Below, piece by piece: positions 43,131 through 54,065 of a stretch of 64,000 nt of DNA. Under the pieces are notes generated by a model. The model ran no database searches and was not told where the DNA came from. It was given only the letters and a program-made list of their open reading frames with translations. A program made the position numbers and the translations under genes. Source of the stretch: Arthrobacter sp. SLBN-112 (GTDB lineage: Bacteria; Actinomycetota; Actinomycetes; Actinomycetales; Micrococcaceae). Every line of letters begins with the position of its first letter. Position 1 is the stretch's first letter. Where the stretch lies: assembly GCF_006715225.1 (NCBI RefSeq), contig NZ_VFMU01000001.1, forward strand, positions 4,340,001 to 4,404,000. Reading direction: 5' to 3'.

Positions 43131-44627
43131 CTACTGCTGCGGTTTATGGGGTTCTTCGCGCACCACGCGAATAGTCTTCAGTGTTGGATCTGCGGGATCG
43201 GGCAGGACCATTCCTGCTTCCACGCCGCTCCTGAGGTAGTCGATGGCCGCCTGGTTGATCCGTTCACCGGGAAGCAGGAGCGGGACTCCAGGCGGGTAGG
43301 GTGTTGCCATTTCCGCCGCGATCCGGCCTGGTGATTCCTCCACGGGAATGACTTCCACTGGCCCAAAGAAGGCGTCGCGGGGCAGCATCACGGTTTCCAG
43401 GAAGAGCTCCTCCTCCTTGGGAATGACGACGGCGGGTGGCCGGGGCAGGGACGGCGCGGCCTCTGCCAGCTGGCGCAGTCCGCCCAGCAGCCGGTCTGCG
43501 GTTTCGTCGTCGTCGGAGACGGAGATCACCGCTTCGGTGCGACGATGGTCGTTGGTGCCCAGGTCAATCCGGCAGTTTTCCCGCATCCAGTCCGTCGCTT
43601 GGTAGCCGCTGATCCCCAGCTGCGAAACATCGATCAGGACGTGCAGGATGTCCAGGTCGTGGGACGCCTCCTCGTGGACCAGCTCATCCTCCAGGACATG
43701 CAGGCCCGGGATTTCCTCAATCTCCCTGCGGACGCGGCGGGCCAGGTCAAGGGCCCGGTCGATCATGCCCTTGCCTTCCTGCACCATCTGCCGCCGCCAG
43801 CCATCCATGGCCCCGTAAATCAGGGTGTTGGCGCTGGTGGTGGACAGCATATCGGCGCACTGGTTGAGCCGGACCGGGTCCACCAGGCTTCCCTGCAGGT
43901 GGAAGATGGAGCCCTGTTCAAAGCCGAGGCCCATCTTGTGGACGCTGACCACGCAGATATCTGCACCGGCTGACATCGCCCAAGTGGGGGTGTCCGTGTG
44001 GAAGGGCAACTGCGCGCCCCACGCTTCATCCACGATTAGCGGCTTGCCCCGCTTATGGCAGATCTCAACGATGGCTTCAAGGTCCGCGCACGTTCCGTAC
44101 GGGGTGGGGCTCACGATCAGGGCCGCGGAGGCGTCCGGGTAGCGCTGCCACATCTCCTCCACCGTCTCCGGTGCCGGCGGGTGGCTCATCTTCAGCTCGT
44201 CATCCCAGCGCGGCTTGATCCAGCGGGGCTGCAGCCCTGACAGGACCAGGCCGGACACCACGGATTTGTGCGCGTCCCTGCTGATCAGGAGTTCGCCCTG
44301 GCCGCGGGTCACAGCCAGGATTGCGGCTTTGATGGAGAGCGAACTGCCGCAAGTGGAGAAGAATGCCTTGTCAGCGCCGACGGCGGCCGCCAGCAGTTCT
44401 TCAGCTGTGGACAGGTAGCCGTTGGAAGACTTGCGGTTGTCCAGGCCGGAGGAGGCAACGACGTCGGCCTTGAAGCTTTGCTCCCCCAGCACCTCCAGCA
44501 CGCGCGGGTCCACGCCCCGGCCCTGGCGGTGCGCCGGCGGCGTGAAGCCGTACCGGCCCAGCTTCTGGTGTTCTGCCAGCGCCTCAATCACTGGTGCCTG
44601 GTTCTGGTCCATTTCATTCTGGCCCAA
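43131..44627 (-). CDS. Orn/Lys/Arg decarboxylase family PLP enzyme
   Basis: A 498-residue fold-type I PLP enzyme of the SpeA-like arginine/lysine decarboxylase group. FFSTCGSSLSIKAAIL and LLISRDAHKSVVSG begin the cofactor site, LIVDEAWGAQLPFH holds the PLP-binding aspartate, and SVHKMGLGFEQGS the lysine. The C-terminal decarboxylase domain has PYPPGVPLLLPGERI. Substrate among Arg, Lys and Orn is not resolved, and aminotransferase activity is not excluded. The start is a TTG at 44627, because AGGAGG lies exactly six bases upstream; the ATG at 44612 has none. It lies between the ligase and amidotransferase genes. Confidence 0.83.
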   Translation of the reverse strand: MGQNEMDQNQAPVIEALAEHQKLGRYGFTPPAHRQGRGVDPRVLEVLGEQSFKADVVASSGLDNRKSSNGYLSTAEELLAAAVGADKAFFSTCGSSLSIKAAILAVTRGQGELLISRDAHKSVVSGLVLSGLQPRWIKPRWDDELKMSHPPAPETVEEMWQRYPDASAALIVSPTPYGTCADLEAIVEICHKRGKPLIVDEAWGAQLPFHTDTPTWAMSAGADICVVSVHKMGLGFEQGSIFHLQGSLVDPVRLNQCADMLSTTSANTLIYGAMDGWRRQMVQEGKGMIDRALDLARRVRREIEEIPGLHVLEDELVHEEASHDLDILHVLIDVSQLGISGYQATDWMRENCRIDLGTNDHRRTEAVISVSDDDETADRLLGGLRQLAEAAPSLPRPPAVVIPKEEELFLETVMLPRDAFFGPVEVIPVEESPGRIAAEMATPYPPGVPLLLPGERINQAAIDYLRSGVEAGMVLPDPADPTLKTIRVVREEPHKPQQ

Positions 44628-44648
44628 GGGGGACCTCCTGGTGTCGGT

Positions 44649-45854
44649 TTACAGAGTCTGGTTGTCCAGCTGCGGCATGACGCCCTTCGCGCGTGTGGGA
44701 GCTTTCCCGTGCAACTGGTGCGGCGAGGCGTCCCTGCGCAGCCGTGTGCGGGCAGCCTGCCCCCGCACGGCCGAGGCGGGCAGGGCGGTGACGTCAATGA
44801 CCTTTGCGATCATGCCGGGGAGGCTGCCGGCCTGGGCGAACCACTCCCGCTGCACAACAGCCCCCGTCCCGCGGGCCATGACCTGGAACAGCAGCAGCTC
44901 CACGGCGGCCAGTTCGCCCTGCTCTTCCAGGACAGGGCGGACGTGGTCCAGCAGGGCCGCCAGCACGTCAGACGCGGGCCGCGGTTTCCCCTCGACGGGA
45001 TCCAGCAGGTCAGTCTCCAGGCCGAATCGGCTGGCCTGCCAGCAGGCGAGCCGCAACTGGGCAGCGGGCACGGGTGCCGGGGACACCCCGTCGCGCCACT
45101 GCCTGGCTGCGGTTTCCGTCAACGCCCGGACCAACGCGGCCACCAGGACCGCATCGTCCGCGAACAGGCAGACGTCAGCTACGCGGACCTCCACAGTGGG
45201 ATGGCGATCGCTGAGCCTGGCGTCGAAGTAGAGGCTTGCTTTATCAAGCGGGACGCCCGAGCCAAGGAACTGCTGGGCATGCTCATGGTAGGCGGCGGCC
45301 GAACCGAAGATGTCACATGGTCCCGTTGTGGGCCAACGATTCCACGCTTGGGAGCGGTAGCCGGCGAAGCCTGAGTCGGTGCCGTTCCAGAACGGCGAGT
45401 TTGAGGTGATGGCCTGGAGTACGGGCAGCCAGATCCGGATCCGGTCCAGGATGGCCACGCCTTCCTCGTCGGACTCCACCTCCACGTGCACATGGCAGCC
45501 GCAAGTGAGTTGTTCCACGGCGGTCAGCCCGTAGCGCTGCATGAGTTGCTGATACCGCTCGCCGGGGGCCACGGTGGTTTTGACCGGCAGCGGCGAGGTT
45601 GCCAGGGCCGCTAAACGCGCTCCGGCCAGCCGTGCCACGGCATCGGCGTTCCTGCGCCCGGCCGTGATGTCCTGGGCCAAGTCGCTGAGGGCCAAGCGTG
45701 GGTGCGTACAGGTCTCAATCTGTTCCTGCTTCATTTCGCTGCTGAGGTTGGGGTACTCACAAACCCGCTCAAGCACTGCACCTAATGCCACCGGGTGGCC
45801 GTCGGCGCCGTCGACAATGAGGAATTCTTCCTCCACGCCCATGCGGCGCGTCAT
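44649..45854 (-). CDS. Carboxylate-amine ligase, glutamate-cysteine ligase 2 (YbdK) family
   Basis: A 401-residue GCS2-family ligase that activates a carboxylate with ATP and joins it to an amine; the prototype makes gamma-glutamylcysteine, but actinobacteria use mycothiol and many members have other substrates. It opens MGVEEEFLIVDG and contains EQIETCTHPRLALSDL, TCGCHVHVEV and TVEVRVADVCLF, all hallmark segments. GGAG precedes the ATG by seven bases. It is followed after 21 bases by the decarboxylase gene, which hints that its amine partner may be a decarboxylation product. Confidence 0.88.
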   Translation of the reverse strand: MTRRMGVEEEFLIVDGADGHPVALGAVLERVCEYPNLSSEMKQEQIETCTHPRLALSDLAQDITAGRRNADAVARLAGARLAALATSPLPVKTTVAPGERYQQLMQRYGLTAVEQLTCGCHVHVEVESDEEGVAILDRIRIWLPVLQAITSNSPFWNGTDSGFAGYRSQAWNRWPTTGPCDIFGSAAAYHEHAQQFLGSGVPLDKASLYFDARLSDRHPTVEVRVADVCLFADDAVLVAALVRALTETAARQWRDGVSPAPVPAAQLRLACWQASRFGLETDLLDPVEGKPRPASDVLAALLDHVRPVLEEQGELAAVELLLFQVMARGTGAVVQREWFAQAGSLPGMIAKVIDVTALPASAVRGQAARTRLRRDASPHQLHGKAPTRAKGVMPQLDNQTL

Positions 45855-45991
45855 CGCACAGCTCCAGGACCGCGCAAATTCACAACCAGCACCCGCCCGG
45901 TTGGGGGTACCACTCCGTATCCGTTAAAGTTAGCCACGACGCTCCCAAGGTCCAGAACCGCGGGCTCTTGCTCAACCCTTGCTCAACATAC

Positions 45992-46003
45992 TAAGCATGC
46001 TTA
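45992..46003. promoter_or_regulatory. Small palindrome upstream of the ligase gene
   Basis: TAAGCATGCTTA is a perfect 12-bp palindrome, 138 bases before the carboxylate-amine ligase start. The 219-base gap around it also contains CTCAACATAC and is AT-richer than neighbours, so a promoter with operator is plausible. Confidence 0.35.
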
Positions 46004-46073
46004 CTTCATGAGAGCAAGGCTGGCTGGTGGCGCGTTCCTTCCCTGGCGACCCCCGCCGCGGCGTTACCGCAGG

Positions 46074-46913
46074 TCAGAAGGCGTCGGGATTTACCAGGAT
46101 TGCCGGCGTCGCACCGGGCAGGAAAGAGGCGGGCGCGTCGGTCACGGACGACGGCGTGGCCGGGCTCAGCCGCGACAAATACTTTGCCCGGGCTGCTTCG
46201 ACGAACCCCCGGAAGAGCCCGAAGTCCTCGGAAAGTTCCTCGGGGTGCCACTGGATACCCAGGGTGAAGGTGGCAGCAGGGTATTCGATCGCTTCCACCA
46301 CCTGGTCGCGGGTCCAGGCGGACGCCACCAGGCCGTCGCCGAGCTTGTCCACGGCCTGATGGTGGGCTACAGGTACGGCCTGCACGTCGGATCCAATCAA
46401 CTGCGCCAGCTGGGATTCGGGCCGGACGTGGACCGGGACGCGGTTGAACTGGAAGCCGCCCAGCTGGTGGTCGGCGTGGCCGACCACCTCCGGCAGGTGC
46501 TGGTGCAGGGTGCCGCCGAGCGTGACGTTCAGCAGCTGCTCACCGCGGCAGATGCACAGCAGCGGAATGTCCTGGCGGATGGCTTCGCGGATCAGGGCCT
46601 GCTCCCAGGCATCGCGTTCGGGCCGCGGGTGGTCGGTGCTGGGGTGCGGTTCCTGCCCGTAGAGCGCCGGGTTCACGTCCCAGCCGCCGGGGATCAGCAG
46701 GCCGTCCAGCCGGCTCACCAGCACTTCGATCACGCCGGGAGCGACGGGCTGCGGCGGGAGCAGGGTGGGGATGCCGCCGGCAGCGATGATCGGGGCCAAA
46801 TATGTTTCCGGAAGGAAGGCGGCACTGACGTCACCACAGCCGGCAGTACCCGCCTGCTCAAGGTAGGTGCTGAGGCCGATGACGGGCTTTACGATTGTGT
46901 CCGTGGTTTCCAT
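46074..46913 (-). CDS. Gamma-glutamyl hydrolase family protein (PuuD-like, class I GATase fold)
   Basis: A 279-residue class I glutamine-amidotransferase-like hydrolase (peptidase C26). The nucleophile elbow reads PLLCICRGEQLLNV and the His-Glu pair GIQWHPEEL. PuuD releases GABA from gamma-glutamyl-GABA; relatives cut other gamma-glutamyl amides. The first 40 residues (PVIGLSTYLEQA ... FLPETYL) fit the family. The C-terminal 30 residues are Ser/Pro/Ala-rich. It precedes the ligase gene on the same strand by 219 bases, so it may be separately transcribed but functionally linked. Confidence 0.87.
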   Translation of the reverse strand: METTDTIVKPVIGLSTYLEQAGTAGCGDVSAAFLPETYLAPIIAAGGIPTLLPPQPVAPGVIEVLVSRLDGLLIPGGWDVNPALYGQEPHPSTDHPRPERDAWEQALIREAIRQDIPLLCICRGEQLLNVTLGGTLHQHLPEVVGHADHQLGGFQFNRVPVHVRPESQLAQLIGSDVQAVPVAHHQAVDKLGDGLVASAWTRDQVVEAIEYPAATFTLGIQWHPEELSEDFGLFRGFVEAARAKYLSRLSPATPSSVTDAPASFLPGATPAILVNPDAF

Positions 46914-48788
<1,875 letters not shown>

Positions 48789-49056
48789 GGTGCCAGTGTA
48801 CGGACGGCCGCCGCCTGCCTGCGGGCAGACACGGGCGGGAAATTACGACGACGGCAGGCAGCATCCGGGGCAAAGCCCAGCTCCGCGGGAGGCGGCGCCG
48901 CTGCGTTGGGGGGTATTGCAGCGGCACCTTCTTCCGCCCAGCTGGGAACAACATTGCAGGTCCAACCTCAGGAAGTGAGGGGGTAAAGCGTCAGCAAAAG
49001 CTCAAGTTATGTGAAATTCCAATCCGAGTCTGACCTGGGCTTTTACCGAAAGAGGC

Positions 49057-49710
49057 TCATTTTGATGTGAGCAGCAACCGGCACCAGGCGTCGGTGAGCC
49101 AGCCGGCGAACTGGTCAGGGCTCCAGCGGCGCTGGTCCACCAACAGCACCCAGTATTCGGGCCCGTTCATGCTCCAGACGGCGTCGGCGAGTTCGGCGGC
49201 CGGGCGGTCTGTCCGCAGCTCCCCTGTGGCGGCAAGATCCTCAACGAACTTCAGCATGTTGGCCGCACGCCGGTCGGAGATCTCCCGCCAGAGCACTGCG
49301 CAGTCAGGGTCGGTGCCGGCGGCATCGCGCAGCGCCACATACACGGGAGCCAGCCGCGGCTGGATCCCTGCCAAAGCCTCCGCATAAATCCGGATCCTCT
49401 CCGCTGCAGTCTTAGCTTCCCGCATCCGGATCACGTAGTCGCGGCGCTCCGCGGGAACCGCCTGGCCCGTCCCCGAGATGGCTGTTTCCACCACCTCCCG
49501 CAGGAGGTCCGGTTTGCGGCCGATGGTGGCGTAAATGGTGTCGACGGCGACGCCGGCCCTCCGTGCGACGCCGGCCACGGTGGTGGAGCGGTAGCCCTCC
49601 CCCACGAAGAGCTCACGGGCCGCAGCCAGGACGGCGTCGCGCGTGGCCGCCGCCTGCTCCTTCCGCCGGGGCGAGTGATAGCGGCGGGCTGGGGCATTGA
49701 CTGCATTCAT
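49057..49710 (-). CDS. TetR family transcriptional regulator
   Basis: A 217-residue repressor-type protein. The helix-turn-helix covers about residues 17-60 (AATRDAVLAAARELFVGEGY and TTVAGVARRAGVAVDTIYAT). The C-terminal domain ends in WVLLVDQRRWSPDQFAGWL. It is divergent from the flavin monooxygenase gene, with a perfect inverted repeat between the two starts, so it probably represses that gene and itself. Confidence 0.9.
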   Translation of the reverse strand: MNAVNAPARRYHSPRRKEQAAATRDAVLAAARELFVGEGYRSTTVAGVARRAGVAVDTIYATIGRKPDLLREVVETAISGTGQAVPAERRDYVIRMREAKTAAERIRIYAEALAGIQPRLAPVYVALRDAAGTDPDCAVLWREISDRRAANMLKFVEDLAATGELRTDRPAAELADAVWSMNGPEYWVLLVDQRRWSPDQFAGWLTDAWCRLLLTSK

Positions 49711-49728
49711 CGACGGGCCTACCCTAAT

Positions 49729-49753
49729 TTCATCCGAAGTGTATTCGGATGAA
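49729..49753. promoter_or_regulatory. Inverted-repeat operator between TetR and flavoprotein genes
   Basis: Two perfect 10-bp arms, TTCATCCGAA and TTCGGATGAA, separated by five bases. It begins 19 bases before the TetR start and lies about 80 bases before the flavoprotein start. Size and spacing fit TetR-family operators. Confidence 0.75.
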
Positions 49754-49832
49754 TCTTAGCAGGAAGCCTGGACCGGCAGTGGCAAAGCGCAGCAACACAA
49801 AGCCTGCCGTCCGGGCGGAAGGGCAGGGCATC

Positions 49833-50939
49833 ATGTCAGAGCACTTCGACACCGTGGTGATCGGCGGCGGCCAGGCAGGTTTGGCCATGGGCTACCACCT
49901 CTCCCGCCTCAAGCGTCCCTTCGTGATCCTCGACGACAACGCCAGGACCGGTGACAGCTGGCGTACCCGCTGGGACTCCCTCCGGCTGTTCACGCCGGCA
50001 CGCTACGATGCACTTCCCGGCAGCCGCTTCCCCGCGCCGCCGTGGTCCTACCCGTCCCGCGAGGAGTTCGCCGACTACCTCAGCAGCTATGCGCAAAAAT
50101 ACGAACTGCCGCTGAGGAACAACGTGCGGGTCACCAGCCTGGGGCACAATGGACACCGTTTCGCCATCGAAGCCGGGGGCCGGCACTTCGAAGCGGACAA
50201 CGTGGTGGTCGCCGCCGGCTGGGACCGGAAGCCCAAAGTGCCGGCGTTCGCCCCGGACCTCAACCCGGCCGTCCACCAGTTGACGGCGGCAAGCTACAAG
50301 AGTCCAAAAGACCTCCCAGCAGGCCCCGTGCTGGTGGTCGGTGCTGGCAACTCCGGTGCGGATATCGCCCTGGAGCTGGCGGCCACCCGAAAGACCTATC
50401 TCTCCGGCAGGCATCCCGGTGAAATCCCCTGGCCCATCGACGCCGTGGCCGCCAGGCCGCTTACCCTCGCCGTCTTCTTCGCCTTCTCCCACATCCTGAC
50501 GCTCAACACGCCAGTGGGCCGCAGGGCCCGCCCCCAAATCCTCGCGCACAGCGGACCACTGGTCAGGGTGAAGAACCGCGATCTGGTGCGTGCCGGCGTC
50601 GAACGCCTCCCCAGGACGGAAGGCAGCAAAGACGGCCTGCCGCTGCTCGCGGACGGACGAGCCCTGGAGGTGGCCAACGTTATCTGGTGCACCGGCTTCC
50701 GCCCCGACCTCGAATGGATCCATCTGCCGGTGTTCGGCCCGGACGGCGGGCCGGAACAGGACCGCGGCGTAGCCAAGGCACAGAAGGGACTCTATTTCCT
50801 GGGCGGCATCTTCCAGCAGTCGCTGGCGTCGTCGATGGTCCACGGCGTGGGCAGGGACGCGGCCTTCATTGCACGGCACATCGCAGCAGCGCAAAGCCCC
50901 ATCAAAATCAGGCCGGAAGGTTCAGCTGCTCCACAATGA
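49833..50939 (+). CDS. FAD/NAD(P)-binding monooxygenase-like protein (CzcO/flavin-containing type)
   Basis: A 368-residue flavoprotein. FAD motif VVIGGGQAGLAMGYHLSRL at the start, DDNARTGDSWRTRWDSLRLF, a second dinucleotide motif VLVVGAGNSGADIALELA, and VIWCTGFRPDLEW near the C-terminus. The set matches putative flavoprotein monooxygenases related to CzcO/YUCCA-like enzymes. The ATG at 49833 (MSEHFDTV) is the likely start; the frame extends to 49749 into the operator, which is unlikely. Its 3' end overlaps the converging hydrolase gene by 32 bases. Confidence 0.88.
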   Translation: MSEHFDTVVIGGGQAGLAMGYHLSRLKRPFVILDDNARTGDSWRTRWDSLRLFTPARYDALPGSRFPAPPWSYPSREEFADYLSSYAQKYELPLRNNVRVTSLGHNGHRFAIEAGGRHFEADNVVVAAGWDRKPKVPAFAPDLNPAVHQLTAASYKSPKDLPAGPVLVVGAGNSGADIALELAATRKTYLSGRHPGEIPWPIDAVAARPLTLAVFFAFSHILTLNTPVGRRARPQILAHSGPLVRVKNRDLVRAGVERLPRTEGSKDGLPLLADGRALEVANVIWCTGFRPDLEWIHLPVFGPDGGPEQDRGVAKAQKGLYFLGGIFQQSLASSMVHGVGRDAAFIARHIAAAQSPIKIRPEGSAAPQ

Positions 50940-51609
50940 TCCGGGCGGTGGCGGGGTCGCCAAGGATTCGGAAATGCCCCGCCACCGGCAGTTCGATGTT
51001 GGTGGCCCCGGGCAGGATGCTCCGTTCGGGAATGTGCGGATCGAACGGCCCGTAAATGGAGGTGATGCGGCTGTTGATGGTCAGCTCGCGGGACATCTGG
51101 AGCGTCAGGGCGTTCTTTGGCGAGAAGATCCGCAGGCTGGGCAGGAGCATGTACCGGGCGTAGCGCGAGCCGGAGAAGGGTGCGCACACGGCGATCATCC
51201 GGTCGATCCGGTGCTCCGGATCCAGGGACAGCATGGCATATTTGCCGATCAGGCCGCCCTTGCTGTGCGCCACCAGGATGGCATCGCGCAGGCCCGCCTC
51301 CTCCAGGTGCTGGGCCACCAGCTTTGCGGCGTCCGGGACCTTCATCTTGTTGCGCTGGAGCACCGTGACCACGTGGACGGGATGTCCGGCGTCGTGGACG
51401 GCCTGTATGAGCGGCATCATGAACTGCCAGTTCTCGTACACGCCGGGGATGATCAGCACGGGCGCGCGGTTGCCGTTGCGGAAGGACTCCGGCTTCACGC
51501 GCGACAGGAATCCGCGGACCTGCCAGCCCGCGGCGTAGGCATAGTCCTGGGCCCACCACACGGCTTTTTGCAGCGGACTGATGCGGGCCTCGGCGCCGGG
51601 ATCACTCAT
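50908..51609 (-). CDS. Alpha/beta hydrolase (lipase/esterase-like)
   Basis: A 233-residue alpha/beta hydrolase. The oxyanion region PVLIIPGVYENWQFMMPLI is followed by the nucleophile elbow AILVAHSKGGLIGKY (Ser), with the catalytic His probably in VAGHFRIL at the end. No signal peptide. It is similar to small triacylglycerol lipase-like proteins of actinobacteria; substrate unknown. The last 32 bases overlap the tail of the flavoprotein gene, a tail-to-tail arrangement. Confidence 0.87.
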   Translation of the reverse strand: MSDPGAEARISPLQKAVWWAQDYAYAAGWQVRGFLSRVKPESFRNGNRAPVLIIPGVYENWQFMMPLIQAVHDAGHPVHVVTVLQRNKMKVPDAAKLVAQHLEEAGLRDAILVAHSKGGLIGKYAMLSLDPEHRIDRMIAVCAPFSGSRYARYMLLPSLRIFSPKNALTLQMSRELTINSRITSIYGPFDPHIPERSILPGATNIELPVAGHFRILGDPATARIIVEQLNLPA

Positions 51610-51668
51610 GTGTCGAGAATATCCTCGCCACCCGCGCTACCCACCAATCCGGCACGCTAACACGGCCG

Positions 51669-51729
51669 GTTGCTCCATCAGATATGGTCCCTAAAACACC
51701 TGTTTAGGGACCATAAGTGATGGAGCAAC
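51669..51729. repeat. Palindromic element C2 (family C, 61 bp)
   Basis: 26-9-26 geometry, arms beginning GTTGCTCCATCAGATATGG, centre AACACCTGT. It sits between two minus-strand genes and shares its last base with the stop codon of the MFS gene at 51729. Confidence 0.92.
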
Positions 51730-52946
51730 TAGTAGTTGCGGCGGTGCTTCAGGCGGGGAATCACGACGGCGAACACGGCCGCCGCCGCGAACCCCAGCAG
51801 GCCCGTGGCTGAGATCCCCGGGCCCAGGGAGGCCAGCGCGGTCACCCCGGAGAGGAGGACGGGGCCGCCGGTGGAGCCGGCGTCCGCCATGAACCGCCAA
51901 AGCCCCAGGAACTGCCCGCGGCCGCGGTCCGGCGAGAAGTCGGCACCCAGGGTCATCACCAGCCCGGAGCTGATCCCGTTGCCGAAGCCGATCAGCAGCG
52001 CCGCCAGCAGCAGCCCCACGAAGGAACCGGCGAGCGGGATCAGGAGCAGCGCTAATCCCATGAGCAGCGTGGACGGAACCGCCACCCACTGCCGCCCCTT
52101 GCGGTCCATCAGTTTCCCGGCGGGATAGAACACCAGCATGTCGATGGCGCCGGAGAGCCCGTAGATAAGGGAGGCGGAGGTGGCGTCCATGCCCAGGTGG
52201 TCCGCCCAGAGCGGGATCACCACCTGCCGGGAGGACCGCAGCGCACTGAGCAGCAGGATGCCCACGCCCAGCGAAAGGAACACGCCGGCATGCGACACCG
52301 CCACGCTCCGAAGCGTGGGCTGGGGGCCCGCGTGCCCGCCCAAGGGGACATCCGGCGTCGCAAGGTCCGGGATGGTAAGGGACAGCAGCGCGGCGGCTGC
52401 CATGGCTACCACCCCCACCCAGTAGGCCCCGGCGATGCCGAAGAACTGCATCGCCGCCGCTCCTGCGAACGGGCCGATGAACACGCCAATGCGGTTCACG
52501 CCGCCCAGCGTGGACAGCGCCCGGGCACGGAACGCCACCGGGACCGCCTCCGTGAGGTACTTCTGGCGGGCCAGGCCAAACACCGCCCCGGACATCCCGA
52601 CGACGGCCATCGCCACAGCGAGCAGCAACAGTCCGTTCGGGGCCACGGCGGAGGTGGCGGCGGCTGCCAGCGCCAGGCCGGCGGCGACGGCGGCGCCCAC
52701 GATGGACCAGCGTTCCCCGAAGCGAAGGGTCACCAGGGACGCGGGCAGGTTGAAGAACCAGGAACCGAGCCCGATCAGGGTGACGATCAGGGCTGCCACG
52801 GCCACCGAGGCGCCGAGCTCGCGGGCAGACAGCGCCACCACCGGAAGGATGGCCCCGGTTCCGATCCCGTAGAGCAGCGTGGGTCCGAAAGCGGCCACGG
52901 CAATGCTGCGCAGGCTGAAGGGCGGGGAGTCGTCCGGGGAAGTCAT
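51729..52946 (-). CDS. MFS transporter
   Basis: A 405-residue twelve-helix MFS protein. Helices are evident from GIGTGAILPVVALSARELG onward. The second-half loop YPAGKLMDRKGRQWVAVPS and the first-half loop LPASLVTLRFGERWSIVGAA are the MFS inter-helix signatures. The substrate is unknown. AGGA lies eight bases before the ATG. Its stop codon touches repeat C2. Confidence 0.9.
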   Translation of the reverse strand: MTSPDDSPPFSLRSIAVAAFGPTLLYGIGTGAILPVVALSARELGASVAVAALIVTLIGLGSWFFNLPASLVTLRFGERWSIVGAAVAAGLALAAAATSAVAPNGLLLLAVAMAVVGMSGAVFGLARQKYLTEAVPVAFRARALSTLGGVNRIGVFIGPFAGAAAMQFFGIAGAYWVGVVAMAAAALLSLTIPDLATPDVPLGGHAGPQPTLRSVAVSHAGVFLSLGVGILLLSALRSSRQVVIPLWADHLGMDATSASLIYGLSGAIDMLVFYPAGKLMDRKGRQWVAVPSTLLMGLALLLIPLAGSFVGLLLAALLIGFGNGISSGLVMTLGADFSPDRGRGQFLGLWRFMADAGSTGGPVLLSGVTALASLGPGISATGLLGFAAAAVFAVVIPRLKHRRNY

Positions 52947-52999
52947 CAGATTTATCCTATGGCCGCCCCTTCACGCGATCTGACCCAGGTGGGAACAGC

Positions 53000-53431
53000 T
53001 CAGCGGGGCTTGGGCTCGAATCCGGCCAGGGCGCGGAACAGATTGACCACTTCCACCACCGCGCCGATCACGGAGCCCACGATGCCGAGCACCAGGAGCA
53101 CCCGCACCACCACCGGCCAGCCGGACCAGGCGTCGCCGAAGTCGAACGGAAAGACCTCCCACAGACGCAGCATGGCAGCCACCCCGAAGCCCATGACAAC
53201 AATATTGCCCAGTGCCAGGAGGGCCCGGGCGCGGATCACCACGCAGACCAGGTTCACGATGATGCCCGCGATCAGGGAGGCGTTGATGAGGTCAAGGACG
53301 CGGGCCATGTCCGCCGTCAGGAACGGCAGCACCTGCCACCCCGGCCAGATATTGATCCCGTACAGCATCAGGGCGTTGACGATGGCGGAGCCAAGGTTGC
53401 CGCTGGGCCGGGTGGTTGTCCTGTCCGCCAT
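53000..53431 (-). CDS. Conserved membrane protein
   Basis: A 143-residue protein with four predicted membrane helices (AIVNALMLYGINIWPGW, LINASLIAGIIVNLVCVVI, ALLALGNIVVMGFGVAAML, VVVRVLLVLGIVGSVIGAVV) and a basic C-terminus. No family recognised. Its ATG directly follows the TAA of the upstream SRPBCC gene (TAAATG), so the two are coupled. Confidence 0.75.
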   Translation of the reverse strand: MADRTTTRPSGNLGSAIVNALMLYGINIWPGWQVLPFLTADMARVLDLINASLIAGIIVNLVCVVIRARALLALGNIVVMGFGVAAMLRLWEVFPFDFGDAWSGWPVVVRVLLVLGIVGSVIGAVVEVVNLFRALAGFEPKPR

Positions 53432-53875
53432 TTAGCCGCCTGCCGCCTGCTCCAGGTGCCGCTTGAGGCCGGTCCAGGTCCGCTGCTCCTGGCGGCGTCC
53501 CACAACCGTGATGACCGGACCGGCCAGCTTCAAAAGTCCCTTGGGCCTGCAATCCCAGGACCAGTCCATCCGGGTCCCTTCGTCCGTGGGCCGGAAAGTC
53601 AAGCCTCCCCGGATATCGACCGCTCCTATCGTGGCGACGGACCCCAGCTGGCGGGGCCGTACAAAGTCGGTGATTTCCAGGTCGAACGATGTCAGCCGAC
53701 GCTTCGTGCCGGTCGTGGCCCGCCAGACAGTTCCGATCCCTATGGGCCCAGGAGTGGCCTTCTCCACCTTCCGCATCTGCGGGTTGTAGGCCGGCTCGTT
53801 CCGCTCATCGGCCACAAAGTCGAAGACTTCCTCCACCGGTCGTCGAATGGCGATGGAACCTTTGATATGTGCCAT
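53432..53875 (-). CDS. SRPBCC family protein
   Basis: A 147-residue polyketide-cyclase/START-like protein: HIKGSIAIRRPVEEVFDFVADERN at the start, then TVWRATTGTKRRLTSFDLEI and a closing helix. It may bind a hydrophobic ligand. I chose the ATG at 53875 because GGAG lies six bases upstream; an ATG at 53881 in frame sits too close to that site. It is immediately followed by a four-helix membrane protein gene, suggesting a joint role at the membrane. Confidence 0.85.
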   Translation of the reverse strand: MAHIKGSIAIRRPVEEVFDFVADERNEPAYNPQMRKVEKATPGPIGIGTVWRATTGTKRRLTSFDLEITDFVRPRQLGSVATIGAVDIRGGLTFRPTDEGTRMDWSWDCRPKGLLKLAGPVITVVGRRQEQRTWTGLKRHLEQAAGG

Positions 53876-54065
53876 CCCCATCTCCGTAACTCGTCTCCGC
53901 TGGCCCGGTTGCACTCCACCTTCGGCCTTACCAACAGGCTCCAGCCGAACCGTCCGGACCAGAAGTGCCGAAGGTCCCCCGCCCTCCCGCTGCCCAGGCG
54001 TCGGGGACGCTCAACCCTGAACAACGAATGGGCCGTTCGGCCCTGTTTCACCACCTGGCTACCCA

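Noticed and set aside
41335..43239. A 634-codon plus-strand frame opposite the amidotransferase gene
   Set aside because: Shadow frame; the minus-strand gene carries the Cys1 glutaminase and PP-loop motifs.
44612..44614. ATG at 44612 as start of the decarboxylase gene
   Set aside because: It has no ribosome site, while the TTG 15 bases upstream has AGGAGG at the ideal distance.
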